The notes beneath the pieces were generated by a model. That model ran no database searches. It saw only the letters and a program-made list of their open reading frames with translations, and was not told where the DNA came from. A stretch of DNA of 64,000 nt, taken from Cycas panzhihuaensis (lineage: Eukaryota; Cycadophyta). The translations under genes and the position numbers were made by a program. The stretch spans positions 155,193,741 through 155,257,740 of the forward strand of contig CM041465.1 in the NCBI GenBank assembly GCA_023213395.1. Reading direction: 5' to 3'. This document shows positions 10,960 through 22,960 of the stretch, piece after piece. The number at the start of each line of letters is the position of its first letter. The stretch's first letter is position 1.

Positions 10960-12560
10960 TCCTGCAATAGTTGTATTACCACGAAGGCTAGAACTATTTT
11001 ATAGCTTCTTTATCCTTATCAATACACCGCCCTAAAGGATAACATCAATGAGCCCTAATCTAGTATGCATCTTTATGAATTGATCTTCAGCGAGTGGCTT
11101 GGTGAAGATGTTTACAAGCTGAAATCCACTCAGATAGTAGTTGACATGCAACTTCCCTAACTTGATCTATTCATGGATGTAATGGTGTTAAATCTCAATA
11201 TGCTTTATGTATGCATGAAACTTTGGATTCTTCGATAGATGAATGGTACTCTTATTATTAGTAAGAAATAATTGGATGTCCATTAGAAACTCTAAGAGAC
11301 CTTGCAACCATATAACTTCCTCCATACTAGTACTAAGCCCTTGATATTTAGCCTCTATAGAAGATAATGCCATAATTAGTTACTTTTTTTACTGCCATAA
11401 AACAAATCCATTATTGACACCAAATATGTATCTAGTTGTGGACTTCTGATCTCCTTCCTAATTAACATCTATATAGCTATGAAACCTTATCTCTTCACCT
11501 CGATGGTATTTAAGACCAAGATTAATTGTTCCCTTGAGTTATTTTAGAATCTGCTTTATGGCAACCCAATGAGGCTTCTGAGGATTTTGCATATATTAAG
11601 AAACTAATCTAACAACATAAGTGACATCTAATCTAGTATGAGTCAAGTAGATCAAACTCCCTACTAACTGATAATACTTTGTTCCATCTACATAAGGTTT
11701 GGCCTTTTCGTTCTACATTCTTCTACCCTTAATATATGGTGTTACAACAGTTTTATAATTCTACATCCTCAACTTCTCTAGTAGGTTCTTTATATACTGT
11801 GACTGTAACAACACAATTTGATCATCCATCTGCTTGATCTAAATGCCTAAGAAATAATGAATTCTCCTAAGGTATGCCATATCAAAAGAAGCTCTTAAAT
11901 TAGACTTGACTTCTTCAATAGTCTTGCTATAGTTATCATTGATGATTAAATCATCTATATATACTATATAAGCAATTATTGAAGTCCCCTTCCTTTTTAC
12001 ATATAAATTTAGATCAAGTTAAGTAACAAAACCTTCAACTTTTAACTTGGCATTCATCTTCTCATACCAAGAATAGGGTGCTTATTTCAAGCTATAGATT
12101 CATTTTTTTAACTAGCATATAAGATGCTCTTGGCCTTCTTTAATGAATCCCTTAGATTACAACATGTATATCTCCTCCTTTAGATCTATATTAAGAAGCA
12201 TAGACTTAACATTCATTTAGTGTAACTCCCAACTATAAGCAACTAGCAAGGAAATGATAAACTAAACCATTGTCATCTTGGAGACTAGTGCAAATATCTC
12301 CTCATAGCCAATTCCTTCTTTTTGTTTGAATCCTTAAGTGATAAGCCTAGCCTTGTACTTGTCCACTTCTCCATTAGTGTGGAACTTTATCTTACATACC
12401 CACTTACATCCAACAAGGTTCTTTATCGAAGGGAGTACAACAAAATCCTATATGTTATTCTTCATGAGTAAACCATACTCTTCCTCTATTATATCTCTCC
12501 ATCATGGATCAACTTTTACCTCATTAAATGAGTCAAGGTCACTAGAGTTATTGGTGTCTA
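10960..12560 (-). pseudogene. Reverse transcriptase-RNase H of Cm (copia)
   Basis: On the minus strand the RT starts near 12400 (GEVDKYKARL-like text, with frameshift), passes a YIDDLIINDN catalytic box at about 11961-11950 (copia consensus YVDD) and RRIHYFLGI near 11870. RNase H holds an open 61-codon stretch at 11373-11188 with MALSSIEAKYQGLSTS, NNKSTIHLSKNPKFHAYIKH, as expected for copia. Many stops and shifts. The reverse transcriptase would copy element RNA into DNA in the cytoplasmic particle. Confidence 0.85.
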
Positions 12561-12599
12561 CCAGTAGAGTTTAACTAAAATATTGACTTCTTATTCGTC

Positions 12600-13900
12600 T
12601 CTCATCATTAAGGGTATGCATCACCACTCCAGAATCTTCAATAGTCTTCCTTACCCATAATGGTATAGAAGGACTTATTGCTAGAGGTGCACTTCTTGTT
12701 GTGATAGCTCCTCACTATTACCTGACCCACTTGGTCCTACTTCCTCATATATTCTAGTGATTGGGTCATTGTTCTCTTCACCTGATAAATCTAGGAATGG
12801 GAGTAGTAGGGGGTAAACAGGCTCTTTTGATGATATATTAGGAAGATACGTTAATAAACCATTGAATTTTATATCTCGACTAACCATAATCTTTCTCCCC
12901 TGTGGATCCCATAGTCTGTAAGCTTTATTCTAATCACAATACCCTATGAATATACACTCTAAACTTTTTTTATCTAACTTCTTACAAGTGTCATCTAATA
13001 TATGGGCATATTCAATACACCTAAAAGTTCTCAAATGGATAATGATAGGCTTTTAACCAGCCCATTTTTTTTCAAGGGTCATGCTATGAACTGCCTAAGT
13101 GGGTACCTAGTTGAAAATATAAATAATAGTTGCCACAACCTCTACCCAAAACATCGGTGGTAAGTTTTTAGCATGTACCATACACCTTGCTATCTCTATC
13201 ATGGTATAGTTCTTTCTTTCAGTAACTCCATTCTATTGTGGGGTATATAGAACTATAAATTTTTGCTTTATACCATGATTAAGGTAGAGTTGATTAAATA
13301 TATGATTGTTATATTTCTCTCCATTATCACTTTTTAATGACTTACTTTTCTTATTACTTTCATTTTCCACCATTACTTTCTAGTCACAGAAGTGATCAAA
13401 CACCTGTAATTTTCTTTTTTTAAAGTATAGCTAGGCCTTCCTAGTGTAATCATCTATAAACATAAGGGTGTAACAAGATCCTGATATCAAAGGGTTTGGG
13501 AGTGGCCCCATTATATCCATATGCATAAGTTCTAGCTTCTCCTTGGCTCTTTAGGCATTATCTAGAGTAAAAGGATAGTGATGATGCTTATCATAAATAC
13601 ACCCTTTACAAACACCAACTGACCAAGAAACTGATGACAATCCTTCTACCATCTTAAACCTCTTTAACGATGTGATAATCCTATAGTTAAGGTGCCCTAG
13701 ACAATCATGCCAAAGTTTGCTCACATCATTAACACTAGCAACAAAGGAATGAGACTTCTTTTGATATTGAAATTTCTTAAACACCCAAAAGTTATCTTTG
13801 ACTTTCCTAGTAGTAATGATAGAGAAATTCTACTTCAAATCCTTAATTAGGCATCTATCATAGTATAGCTCCACCTTCATACCTTGTTTGCAGATCTTTC
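12600..13900 (-). pseudogene. Integrase region of Cm (copia)
   Basis: A pre-integrase HHCC segment lies at 13784-13551 (KLWHDCLGHLNYRIITSLKR, then GVCKGC). The core follows toward lower coordinates: MDIMGPLPNP near 13510, FIDDYTRKA, KSDNGEKYN near 13350-13330 with the second Asp, and NGVTERKNYTMIEIARCM near 13240-13190 with the catalytic Glu. An open C-terminal piece is at 12887-12681. The protease lies just upstream (13900-14100) but its active site is not clear to me. Confidence 0.83.
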
Positions 13901-14099
13901 GAGTTGAAAGGAGATTTAATTACATCTTGGGTGTGTAATCTACCCTAGTAAACTTACCACCTATAATAAAAGCTTTGCTAATACCTTCCACCAGTAATAC
14001 ACAAGCATCTCCAAGGATGATTTTGACACCACTATGATTTTTATTCACTATATCAAAGTTGTGCTCTTAGTAAGAGATATACTTCTACACTCTAGAGTC

Positions 14100-14970
14100 A
14101 AGAATTTAATAATCTCTTTGATCAGACTTGATTGATAAGGTTGTCACCTTGATATAATATGCAGCAATGGTCTTCCCTTTGTCATCCTAACTTACTTTAC
14201 ACTTGTCACATCTCTTGAACTAATAGTTATTTTCTCTGTGACTACCCTTTTTTTAGTAGTTACATTTTCCATTAAATTTCTTATTTTCCTAATAACTTTC
14301 TAGACCTCTATATGAACTTTTCCTCCTCAGTGGCCTCTTTCCTCTAAGTCTTCATGGTTAAGGTTTGACTTACTTTAAAACCTCCAAGCATTCCATGATG
14401 TTTCATCTTGGCATCTTCCACTAGAATAAGGTTTTTAAGGCCATCAAAAGTCTTTGTCTCCATCACCTCATATCTACCATATATAGTCTAAAAAGTGGCA
14501 AAGGTAGCTAGCAACTTCGACATGATTATTACAAATAATAATGTATCATCAATTGAATTCTGTTTCAATTCTTCTAGCTTATTCTTCAAGTTAGTAATCT
14601 TGTTCATGTAGAAATTAATATTGTTCTCATCTTCGACATGAAAATTGAGTAACTTTAACATCAAGTCAAGATGTGTATTCATCTTCTTTTTCTCAAAAGC
14701 ATCACATAGTTTTATCCAAATTTTATCTAGTTATTTAAGATTATGAAGCAAAGCTCTCTAGTCTGATGCTAGTGTCAGTTTCAATAATCCCACAACCATA
14801 AACTTATTCTTTTTAAGTCATACTCACTCTTTATAATCTAATAGAATTGCATCCACCTTTACCTTAGTAATTCCCTAGAGTTGATTCATCATTAATATCA
14901 ACTCTATGTTGGCCTTCTACTTACTGAAATTATTGTCGTTGAAGATAATCTTCAATAATACATGCTTCAT
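14100..14970 (-). pseudogene. Gag of Cm (copia)
   Basis: A start ATG is at 14970-14968 on the minus strand. The early part has NDNNFSK*KANIELILMM, a copia Gag start with the expected Trp as a stop. The middle is open at 14682-14488 (MNTHLDLMLKLLNFHVEDEN). A zinc knuckle near 14270-14220 reads C-N-Y-*...H-RENN-Y, where two Cys positions have become Tyr. The element's 5' leader continues at 14971-15220. Confidence 0.75.
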
Positions 14971-15220
14971 CTCAATATATAGGCTTCAACATGAGTCAAA
15001 AGACACCAAATAATAGTCTTATAGACCTATCAAACAAAATTGCACCACTTTGGTCTTCCTTTGCCTTAGGTACATTCACTGAGAAGCTCTAAATAATGAT
15101 TAATCTGGCTTTATTAACTATTCTCCACTCTATAATGAGTACTAAAACACCCTTAAGAGTATAAATAAACCTCAAAGGGACCCTTAAAATACTTAAGAAT
15201 ATACTCCAATAGGTAAGGAA
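14971..15220 (-). other. Cm leader, left of the T1 insertion
   Basis: Non-coding. Two short minus frames at 15089-15335 run into the T1 LTR and have no domain. The leader resumes at 34555 on the far side of T1. Confidence 0.5.
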
Positions 15221-17474
15221 TGTTGCATAGAAAGAGTAATAATAAGAATGAAAAGGAACAAAAGGGAGGAGTAAAATAAATGACAACCTCACCCACTTTC
15301 TTCTTTATCAGTATTCTCTTAAAAAATAAAGGCAAGAAATATATAAATGAAAAAAGGAAAGGATGTAACAGTAAATAAGGAACCTCACTCTCCTTCCTTT
15401 TATTACTCTCTTTTCTTTCTTATTCTAAAAAGGGATAAAGAATACTATAAGTCAATCAAGGGAAAGAAATGTAGGTGTAATTAAAGGGGGAAACTAAGAA
15501 AAATAGAAGGTAGGTACCTCTTCCTACATGCAACCCTAATTTACTATCTCGTTTATCCCCAATATGATTTTTGCTAAATAAGGGAAAAAATAACCTATCC
15601 TTTCTCCTATAAATTAGTTTCTTTTTATCTCATGCAATGCAAGATGCTCCCCCAAAACCCTTATCCCCTCCTTTTTGATGATAATATAACTAGTGAGAAT
15701 AAACCATAAAAAGGGGGAATGAATTATTACAATGGGGATCAAAGGTTGAGAGTGTTAATAAAGAGTGAAGCTAATAAAAAGGTAGTAATGTTTAGGAAGC
15801 GTACACCCAATCCACGATGGTTGATGATGTCTCTTTCTTGAATCTTCCTTTGTCTCTCTTTGTCCTCCTTGGAAGCTCCCTTTGTTGCGTGAAGATATAT
15901 AGGTGCTCTACTTACCCTTCCCAAAAATAAAGAGCAACAAAAGAATGGTATAAGGAAAGGAAAATGAAAGAAAATAAATTAAAAGAAATCAAAGCATAAT
16001 GCTTATCATGGTTAGAGATGTCATCCAAATCCAAGCCCTAGGGTTTGTGCAAGAAGAAAGGTTGCTTCCTTTTTGTCCTACAAGTTAGTGCTCAAGAGAG
16101 GAATATATGGCAATAATTCTATAAAAACTACTTATGAAAATTTAAAAAAAAAAACATGGAACATCTATACACTATATAATCCATCAAAATGACAACAATG
16201 TGAACATAAAATAGGAGAAGTGATGAGTGCCTTGGAATGGTGCACCCCCCTCATTTGCACAAAAGGTTTCCCAAGTTATACTAAGGGAAAAACCTCTACC
16301 AAAGCCCTATAATATGTTAGAAAAAAGGAATGAGAAGGAACAAGCCCTAACTCTATCTTATATGACTCAAAATACTAAAGAAGCCATCAAAAAGAGACCA
16401 ATAATCCTACTCATGTAACTTGCAAGAAAATAAAAGAAGGGTGAGAAGGATCTCATAACAAGCCAACTAAGGTGAGAGTGTTGCCCAAGCTAATGAAAAG
16501 AGGTGTAAGACCACTATCCACTCAATGGATGGCTATTTCAAGCTCCCTTACTACCCTTAAGGAAGATCTTGAAATATCACACATTGATATAGTGTAGCAT
16601 GCAAGTCACATAGAAGAGGAATGTATGTTATAGCAGAATTTTAACAACATTTTAGTATCAAGAGGGAAAAAGAAGATGATCCATGCCCTACCCTCAAAAT
16701 GGAGGGTTTTTATAAGCAATAACAAGGTGAGGGAGGTGGTGGTTTCATGCCCATAAGGTGTAGAAACCACCACCCAAAACCATAGTAGGAATCAAAGAGG
16801 AATTCAAATCTCAATAAAATTTGAATAAAAAATTGGTTTTTAAAGTCTAATGGGAGTCCCCAAGGGTGTAACGAGTCATTATGGGCTGATGTGACATGGA
16901 GAGCCCACCTACCAAGGTAGTAAGGAGGTCGCTGGGCAATTGAAATAGTAGTTGGATACGTTAAAAGTCGTAGTATGACTAAAGTTATAATACCATAGAT
17001 TTGGATGTGGTACTATAGATTTCTCTGCAACACCATTATCTACAGTAAAAATAGTTATGTGATGACAACATTGAGAGAAAATAGATCCCAAATCTTATCC
17101 TAAATCTAGTCAAACTCCTAGAAACCAACCCCAAGGCCTAAAATAGTAGAGGATTGATAGGTGTGAAGGGAAAACAAGGCCAAAAGGACATGAACAAGGC
17201 TAAGAAATAAGTTGTAGGGTCATGGGGAGGTGCCTTTTTCTAACTAATCAATGGGTGGGGGGTCATAAGGTCATCAGACTAGAGTCCTAGTCATCATAAG
17301 CATGTAGGCAAATATAAGCAAGCTAGTCAAACCAAGCAAGTACACATCTATCAATCAATCACGCATCATGTACAACAAAATAACATAACAAATGTGATGG
17401 GAACTGAGATGTAGATGTGTACCTATACTAACATACGTCATTGTGCCAATGCCATTCTCATAAGCTAGGAAATA
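15221..17474 (-). repeat. 3' LTR of T1
   Basis: It is collinear with 26340-28456 plus 34408-34554, for example the shared TGTTGCATAGAAAGAG start, a C-poor purine-rich body, CTCAAAATGGAGGGTTT and CATTCTCA near the end. Divergence is moderate. It ends AAATA (TG changed to TA on the minus strand) against the polypurine tract. The homologue of 25995-26339 is absent, so it is shorter than its partner. Short open frames inside (15739-15924, 16227-16418, 16909-17091) recur in shifted form in the other LTR and look non-coding. Confidence 0.85.
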
Positions 17475-17490
17475 CTACCCCCTTGGTAGT
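17475..17490 (-). other. Polypurine tract of T1
   Basis: The sense (minus) strand reads CTACCAAGGGGGTAG next to the 3' LTR, in the position expected for plus-strand priming. Confidence 0.65.
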
Positions 17491-18280
17491 AGAACCTCTT
17501 TGCTCTAAAGCCAGAAGATGGTGAATGCTATCAACACAAATGATGTGAGATAAAAGCAAACAAACAAGTGTGCATGTATGACAAGGGGTAATAATAATAA
17601 TAATATCTTCCATAGTGATGCCTCATTAATAGATAGTTAGAGGTGCATGAGCTAAGAGGAAGGAAGAAAGGTCAATGTTAACATCAAAACCTCAGTCAAT
17701 GACCTTACACCTAAAGAAAGCACAAATAAAGAAGCTACCAACCCAAGGGGTTACCTTAGTGGTAGGCTGAAAGAAAGGCCAATGATCAAGGGATTTTCTT
17801 GATAGCCAACTACAAAAGAGGCAAGAAGGCCCAAGGAAAGGGCTTAGAATCCTAAGAGGCTCCTTGAGTAGACAAGGAGGACACCGAAGGTATACTCAAG
17901 GAGAAAGAATTATTAGAATGAAAAAGGGAGTGGTTGTCATAGTTTAGCCTTATCAACAATCATCGTTTAGAGGTTAAAGAAAGGAAGGTTCAACTATAGA
18001 ACCCCACTAACTAGAAAATAGGAATTAGTGTATCCATACAATTCCAATAACTATAAACACTTATAGGGTCTAAGATAGGCACCCCAATATTAAAAAGGTT
18101 CCCTAGGGAAAAGAAGGTATAAAAGGCTACACACCTAAAAAGGGAGGAAACCAAGGGCCCAGAGGCCAAGTAAGGGAATGGCCTTATAGAGAAAGGAGAT
18201 GGTGCCAAAACTAGGAATTTGATGGTATGATTAGAATAGGTAAGTTATAAAGGGCATGAGGAGCTTGCTAAAAGGGGCCC
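17491..18280. other. T1 spacer between polypurine tract and antisense ORF; no gene seen
   Basis: A (TAA)n-like run lies at about 17588-17604. I find no integrase or other domain on the minus strand; the 65-codon minus frame at 18011-18208 has no recognisable motif. Confidence 0.45.
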
Positions 18281-18288
18281 TATATAAG
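18281..18288 (+). promoter_or_regulatory. TATA box for the antisense ORF of T1
   Basis: TATATAAG preceded by a GGGGCCC block is a strong plant TATA-type core in a purine-rich setting, pointing toward the plus-strand coding region that follows. Antisense ORFs of Tat elements are expected to need their own promoter. No transcript evidence is available here. Confidence 0.4.
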
Positions 18289-18742
18289 CAGATTGGTAAG
18301 TTTTATTTTACGATTCCCTTTAGAAATTCTAGGAAACTACCTATGCCCTTCTATTTTCTCCTATGTTTGTGAGCTCGACAAAGGAGATCCAGCCATTGGA
18401 TTATCGAGTGAAAGGAGCCATTAGGACTAGGACAATAAGATGGTGATAATGCAAGCTGACCCAATAAGTGGATATAACCCTAAGCTATTCATTTTTTCTA
18501 TTTTTGCTAACCTATGTTTTATAGATGGGTAGTGCTTGTTTTAGATAATAAGAGCTAAATAGAACCCGTTTCGGTCTCGCTTGGGGCTAGACCAAGGCAT
18601 TAGAATACCTTAGTCATAATGGTCCAAGCTCTTAGTCCAAAAGGTCTATGTAGGAGTTTTATAGGCATTTTAGAGTAGGTATATATGGTACTTCAATATT
18701 ATCTATAATATAGATAGAATTACTTGTGGGATAGAAACATGG

Positions 18743-20690
18743 ATGAAAAAGGGTAGTTCATTTCACACAAAGAAGGGTAATTTAGTAGCTTTTCCTAAAT
18801 ATTATTTTTTTAACTTTAATATATTTACTAATTTTTTAAAATGGTGGTGTTTACAGGCCATCCTTATGGTGGACAACCATGAGAACATAGGAGTAGCTAT
18901 ACTTAAGATTGCAAAGACGATGTCATCTTGTGATAAGGAGATATTATAGGGGTGTGGACTACTAAGGATCATGACATCTCGTCAGTATGCCTTCGATTAA
19001 GCCCTTTTAGTAGACATTCATATTGGGACATGAGGAGGCATGCCTTCCACTTGCTGATGATCAGGGGCCTGATGATCAAACTAAGAGAGATGAGGAGGAT
19101 TCTAGGGGTACCAATAAGGGGGGCACCACCCAAGTTAGAGGTCCTACTAAGCACCAAGGAGGCCCACTAGTAGTAGTAAGATTCTTCTATGGATGGGGGT
19201 ACTGGCATCATTGAGGAGGAACTATTAGATAGATTGTATTCTCACCCAAAGCCTGAGTTAGGGGTCCCACTAAGTACTAAGGAGGCCCATTAGGTAGCAG
19301 TAAGATTCTTCTATGGCTGGGGGTACTGGCATCACCAAGGAGGAGCTATTAGATAGATTATATCCTCACCCATTCCTTGGGTGAGGAAGCTAATTATATT
19401 AGCTATTCTATTCCAAATATCCTATAGAAAGAATTATAGGGAGGTACCAAGCAGATGGATATGGACCATTCAATCATGTGAGGGGGAGAAATTAGATTGG
19501 GCATCCCTCATAATGGCCAATATGAGGGCCCAACTAGATCTGATTAGGATAGCTAGACATAGAGGATTATCCTACTGCTCTATTCTATAGTGTTAGTTTT
19601 TTTATCATTTTCAGAGAGTGGGACTTGTATCAAGACTGTAACTAATGGCACCCAATGGGCCACTCATCCACAAGTGGCTGACATAGTTTAGGAGCTTAGA
19701 GGAGCTAGAGTAGATGACATAATCTTTAGATGCTATCTCCCTAGAACTATTGACCATAAATTACTAAGTGCCCCATCTCTATCAGATGACCTATTGGGAT
19801 AATAACCAGGAGGTTAGTGGTATTATAGCAAGATGGGTAGTAGAGACCAGCTATGAGGTAGGGGCTAATGAGGAGGCCATTGAAGCTAGAGGAGAGGAGG
19901 GTGAGGTTGCCCAAGTGGGCAAGGATGAGGTTGAGTCTTCGAGGGATGAGGATATCATCAAAGAGAAGGTAGTCAAGGAGGCTATACCACCCCAAGAAGA
20001 GGTTGATCTAAGAGATAATACCCTTTTTGATCTTTCCTTTTAAGTTTTAATTTATTTTAGTATTGTCATAATTTGATTACATCACTAATGAACCTTCCTT
20101 TATTGGTAGGAGAGGGGATCTTAGAGGAGACTATCAAGAGAGTAATGACTACCATATTCCCCATGGTGTATGCAAAGGGGTGGCCATTAATTGAGGACAA
20201 TGGAGAGCCTAAGCCAATCCTCTTACATACAACAACATTCACTCCCTTCTTAAGGGCAGGAGACATATAGGTAATAGAGGTGTAGGAGCTCAAATTTGAG
20301 TGTGACAAGGCCTTTGCAGGCTAGGAGGAACTACAAACTTGAATCAAGGAGCTCAAGAATCAAGGAGGAGAGATAACAATAAAGATAATCCCTATATAGG
20401 TGACTCTAAGGGTGGAGATCTAGGTAGTCATGTTAGAGGTATAGCTATATGAGATCCCAGGAAAGAGGGATCACCTTTAATCGGTTAACACCTAACTAAT
20501 GGAGTAGATGGCATCCTACTTCATAAGGACTCACATGACCACACTAATATCACAATACTGAAGAGAGAAACTAGGTCTCTAAGATGAGGGAAGTAATGTA
20601 GGGGCTTCCTAGTGATTGCAGAGGAGCCTTAGAGGCACACAAACCCTAGAAAGAAGGATAGGGTAGCCAAGAGATAATACCCCTTAAGGA
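18743..20690 (+). pseudogene. Antisense ORF region of T1 (opposite to gag)
   Basis: Plus-strand coding potential runs through several broken frames: 18743-18949, 18952-19170, 19381-19590 (WIWTIQSCEGEKLDWASLIM, then MRAQLDLIRIARHRG), 19768-20043 (an acidic stretch with GANEEAIEARGEEGEVAQVG) and 20073-20270. A later part is charged and coiled-coil-like (near 20290-20370). A TAG-G acceptor at about 20110 after an AT-rich stretch (20043-20109) looks like an intron end. Tat-lineage plant elements carry an antisense ORF between pol and the 3' LTR, which is exactly this position. Its function in such elements is not established. I infer homology from position and general character, not from a recognised domain. 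Confidence 0.5.
19135..19380 (+). repeat. Tandem duplication of a 123-bp unit in the antisense ORF
   Basis: Units 19135-19257 and 19258-19380 share most bases, for example GTAAGATTCTTCTATGG and GGGGGTACTGGCATCA in both. The 123-bp length is 41 codons, so the duplication keeps the frame. Confidence 0.8.
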
Positions 20691-20702
20691 GCAGGGAGGA
20701 AT

Positions 20703-21036
<334 letters not shown>

Positions 21037-21536
21037 CTTTTATACTATTAGAGATTTCGATCAAGAAAGCATGGACCTCCATGGGTACATATGCTATGCA
21101 TATCCTGAAGGGTGATTGTACACCCCTGCAAGGATTTTAGCTTCCTATGGTGTAATGTGCTAAAGACACAGATATATGTTATTATTTTTATACACATGTA
21201 TAGATACAAGGACTAATTAGTACCCTACCTTTTAGACTATATATTTGGTTTTCTAGATGCATGCACTTGCTTTACTACTCATGCTTAGTATGATTCTATG
21301 TATGGACCTTAGCTCATAGACTAGGTACATATAACCCACATGAAACACTAAGTAATCAAAGCGTAATTTATGATAAGTAGTTTAGGCTCATTTCAGAGCA
21401 CTAAGGGGGATTCCTTGTCATGGAAAATCTTCCAAAGAAAAAGATATAAATAAGAGTTATCACCATAGTTTTACCTCAACAATGAATGCCCCTCAAAGGT
21501 GAGATTAAGAGGGGATTGCCCCTATAGTGAAAAGCC

Positions 21537-22060
21537 TTAATAGGTGGCCGATTGGGCCAAAGGAGAGTTTCTCATGAAAGGCAAATAATGCTCTAAAATA
21601 AAGTTAACTAGACTATCAACCTTGATATTAAGTTTATGTGGAACGTGATGGATGTCCATAGAGGCAAACCTCACTAAGAGAGACTTGGCTATCATGGCTA
21701 GGAGCCTCAAATGCAGGGAGTGGATGAGATAGACCTACGTAAGTTGGGACACAACAATATTAGAATCATAACATAAGGTGATGGGGCTAGAATGAAAGTA
21801 GAGGGCATCTATCAATAATTCTATGATAGTGATATATTTCACTTTATTATTGGTAGTTATAAGTAAAGAGATTCCAAACCATACTGGGGTACATCCATAG
21901 CAATACTAAATAACCCAAGCACTTGTGGAGGGCTCGAGATTCCCACAAATACCTCCATCAATATGGATAGTTAATAAATCATTATCTAAGCTAAGGGTAG
22001 GAGTGGATAAATGGAATTTATGAAAGTAGGCCCAACATTAGGCAATGATGGATCAGACAC
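21537..22060 (-). pseudogene. Archaeal-type RNase H (aRNH) domain of T1
   Basis: One minus frame from about 22050 to a TAA near 21540 has only two internal TAG codons. It shows all four acidic active-site positions of an RNase HI fold: IHIDGGICGN (Asp), TTNNKVKYITIIELL (Glu), LCYDSNIVVSQL (Asp) and NIKVDSLVNFILEH (Asp, from the usual ADxLAN motif). The TTNN..Y..I.E signature is typical of the archaeal-like RNase H acquired by Tat-lineage gypsy elements and of related plant RNase H-like proteins. It would remove RNA from RNA-DNA hybrids. It is unusual to see it with no reverse transcriptase upstream. Confidence 0.75.
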
Positions 22061-22700
22061 ATGGTTAGGCCCATGAGTGAAAAGAACTTGGTCAAAACCA
22101 AATTAATATAGGGGACCTGGTATACCATGGATCACATGATAAGGTGGTGCATAGGTGGAATGAGCTCTTGTCCTTGATGAAGGTCCAAGGCATGAAGATG
22201 AGGCACTCTTATGAGTAGCACGTTGATGTGTACGCCCACAAGAAGTCGCCCAGGTAGAGTGGGAAGATGGGAGGAGTGGCTAGTTTAGATCAAGTGGCTT
22301 GAAAGTCATAGAAGAGTTAATGAGAAAGTGAAGGTTTTGATGGAACACCTCCCTAAGATTGTGGGAAGCAAGAGTAACCCATCGCAGAGGGGGATCATGG
22401 CCTTTGAAATTTGACTCAAGGTTTCTCATGATGAATAGGTTGCCATGCTAATAGGGGTGAATCTAACTAGGTTAGATCTAGGGTGAGATGGGGGCTCATC
22501 CTGGTAAGGAGCATACCCCTAAAAGAGATTCCCTAAAGAGGGAAGAGGCTTAGTAGGGTCACTATCTCTAGCATTGAAGATAGCCTAGCAAGTAGGAGGA
22601 GACATACAAGAAGGGAGAAGCTCACAAGTACCAACTTTGATTTATCCTTCATGGATAAATTTGAGTTATCGCCATTGTGAGGAGCAAGCAGCTCCCATTT
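22061..22700 (-). pseudogene. Ser/Pro/His-rich linker between protease and aRNH of T1
   Basis: Minus-strand translation is rich in Ser, Pro, His and Thr (for example HVIHGIPGPLY and HGPNHVSDPSLPNVGP near 22140-22040) and has no reverse transcriptase motif: no LxDYR, no FMDA or [YF]xDD. About 640 bp is too short for RT plus RNase H. It may be a linker created by internal deletion. Confidence 0.4.
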
Positions 22701-22704
22701 AATA

Positions 22705-22960
22705 AAGCCATAGTTGACCTAATAAAAGGTTGTAATCAACATTAATATTCAGTACAATTATATCTGCCTAAATAGTCTTCCCCTCCAAGATGAGTAGAAC
22801 CTAAGGGATATTTCTCACTCCCTTCATACCCTTGGAATTTCTAAGGAATAAGCTCAAGAGCCTTTATGCCCAACTTCTCTATCATCCACATGGATATGGA
22901 ATTAGCCAAGGAACCATTGTCTATAACATTCCTTTTTAAGGTAAAGTCAGGGGTGTCAAT
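22705..22960 (-). pseudogene. Aspartic protease remnant of T1
   Basis: The minus strand gives NVIDNGSLANSISMWMIEKL at about 22950-22890, the D-N-G-S active site typical of Tat/Athila proteases. After a one-base shift it gives ADIIVLNINVDYNLLLGQLW near 22760-22710, the flap-to-C-terminal motif (LLLGRPW in the family). A TAG lies between them. The protease would cleave Gag. Confidence 0.65.

Noticed and set aside
22061-22700. A very decayed reverse transcriptase between protease and aRNH of T1
   Set aside because: No RT motif is visible in any minus frame and the space is too short for RT plus RNase H; kept only as a linker.
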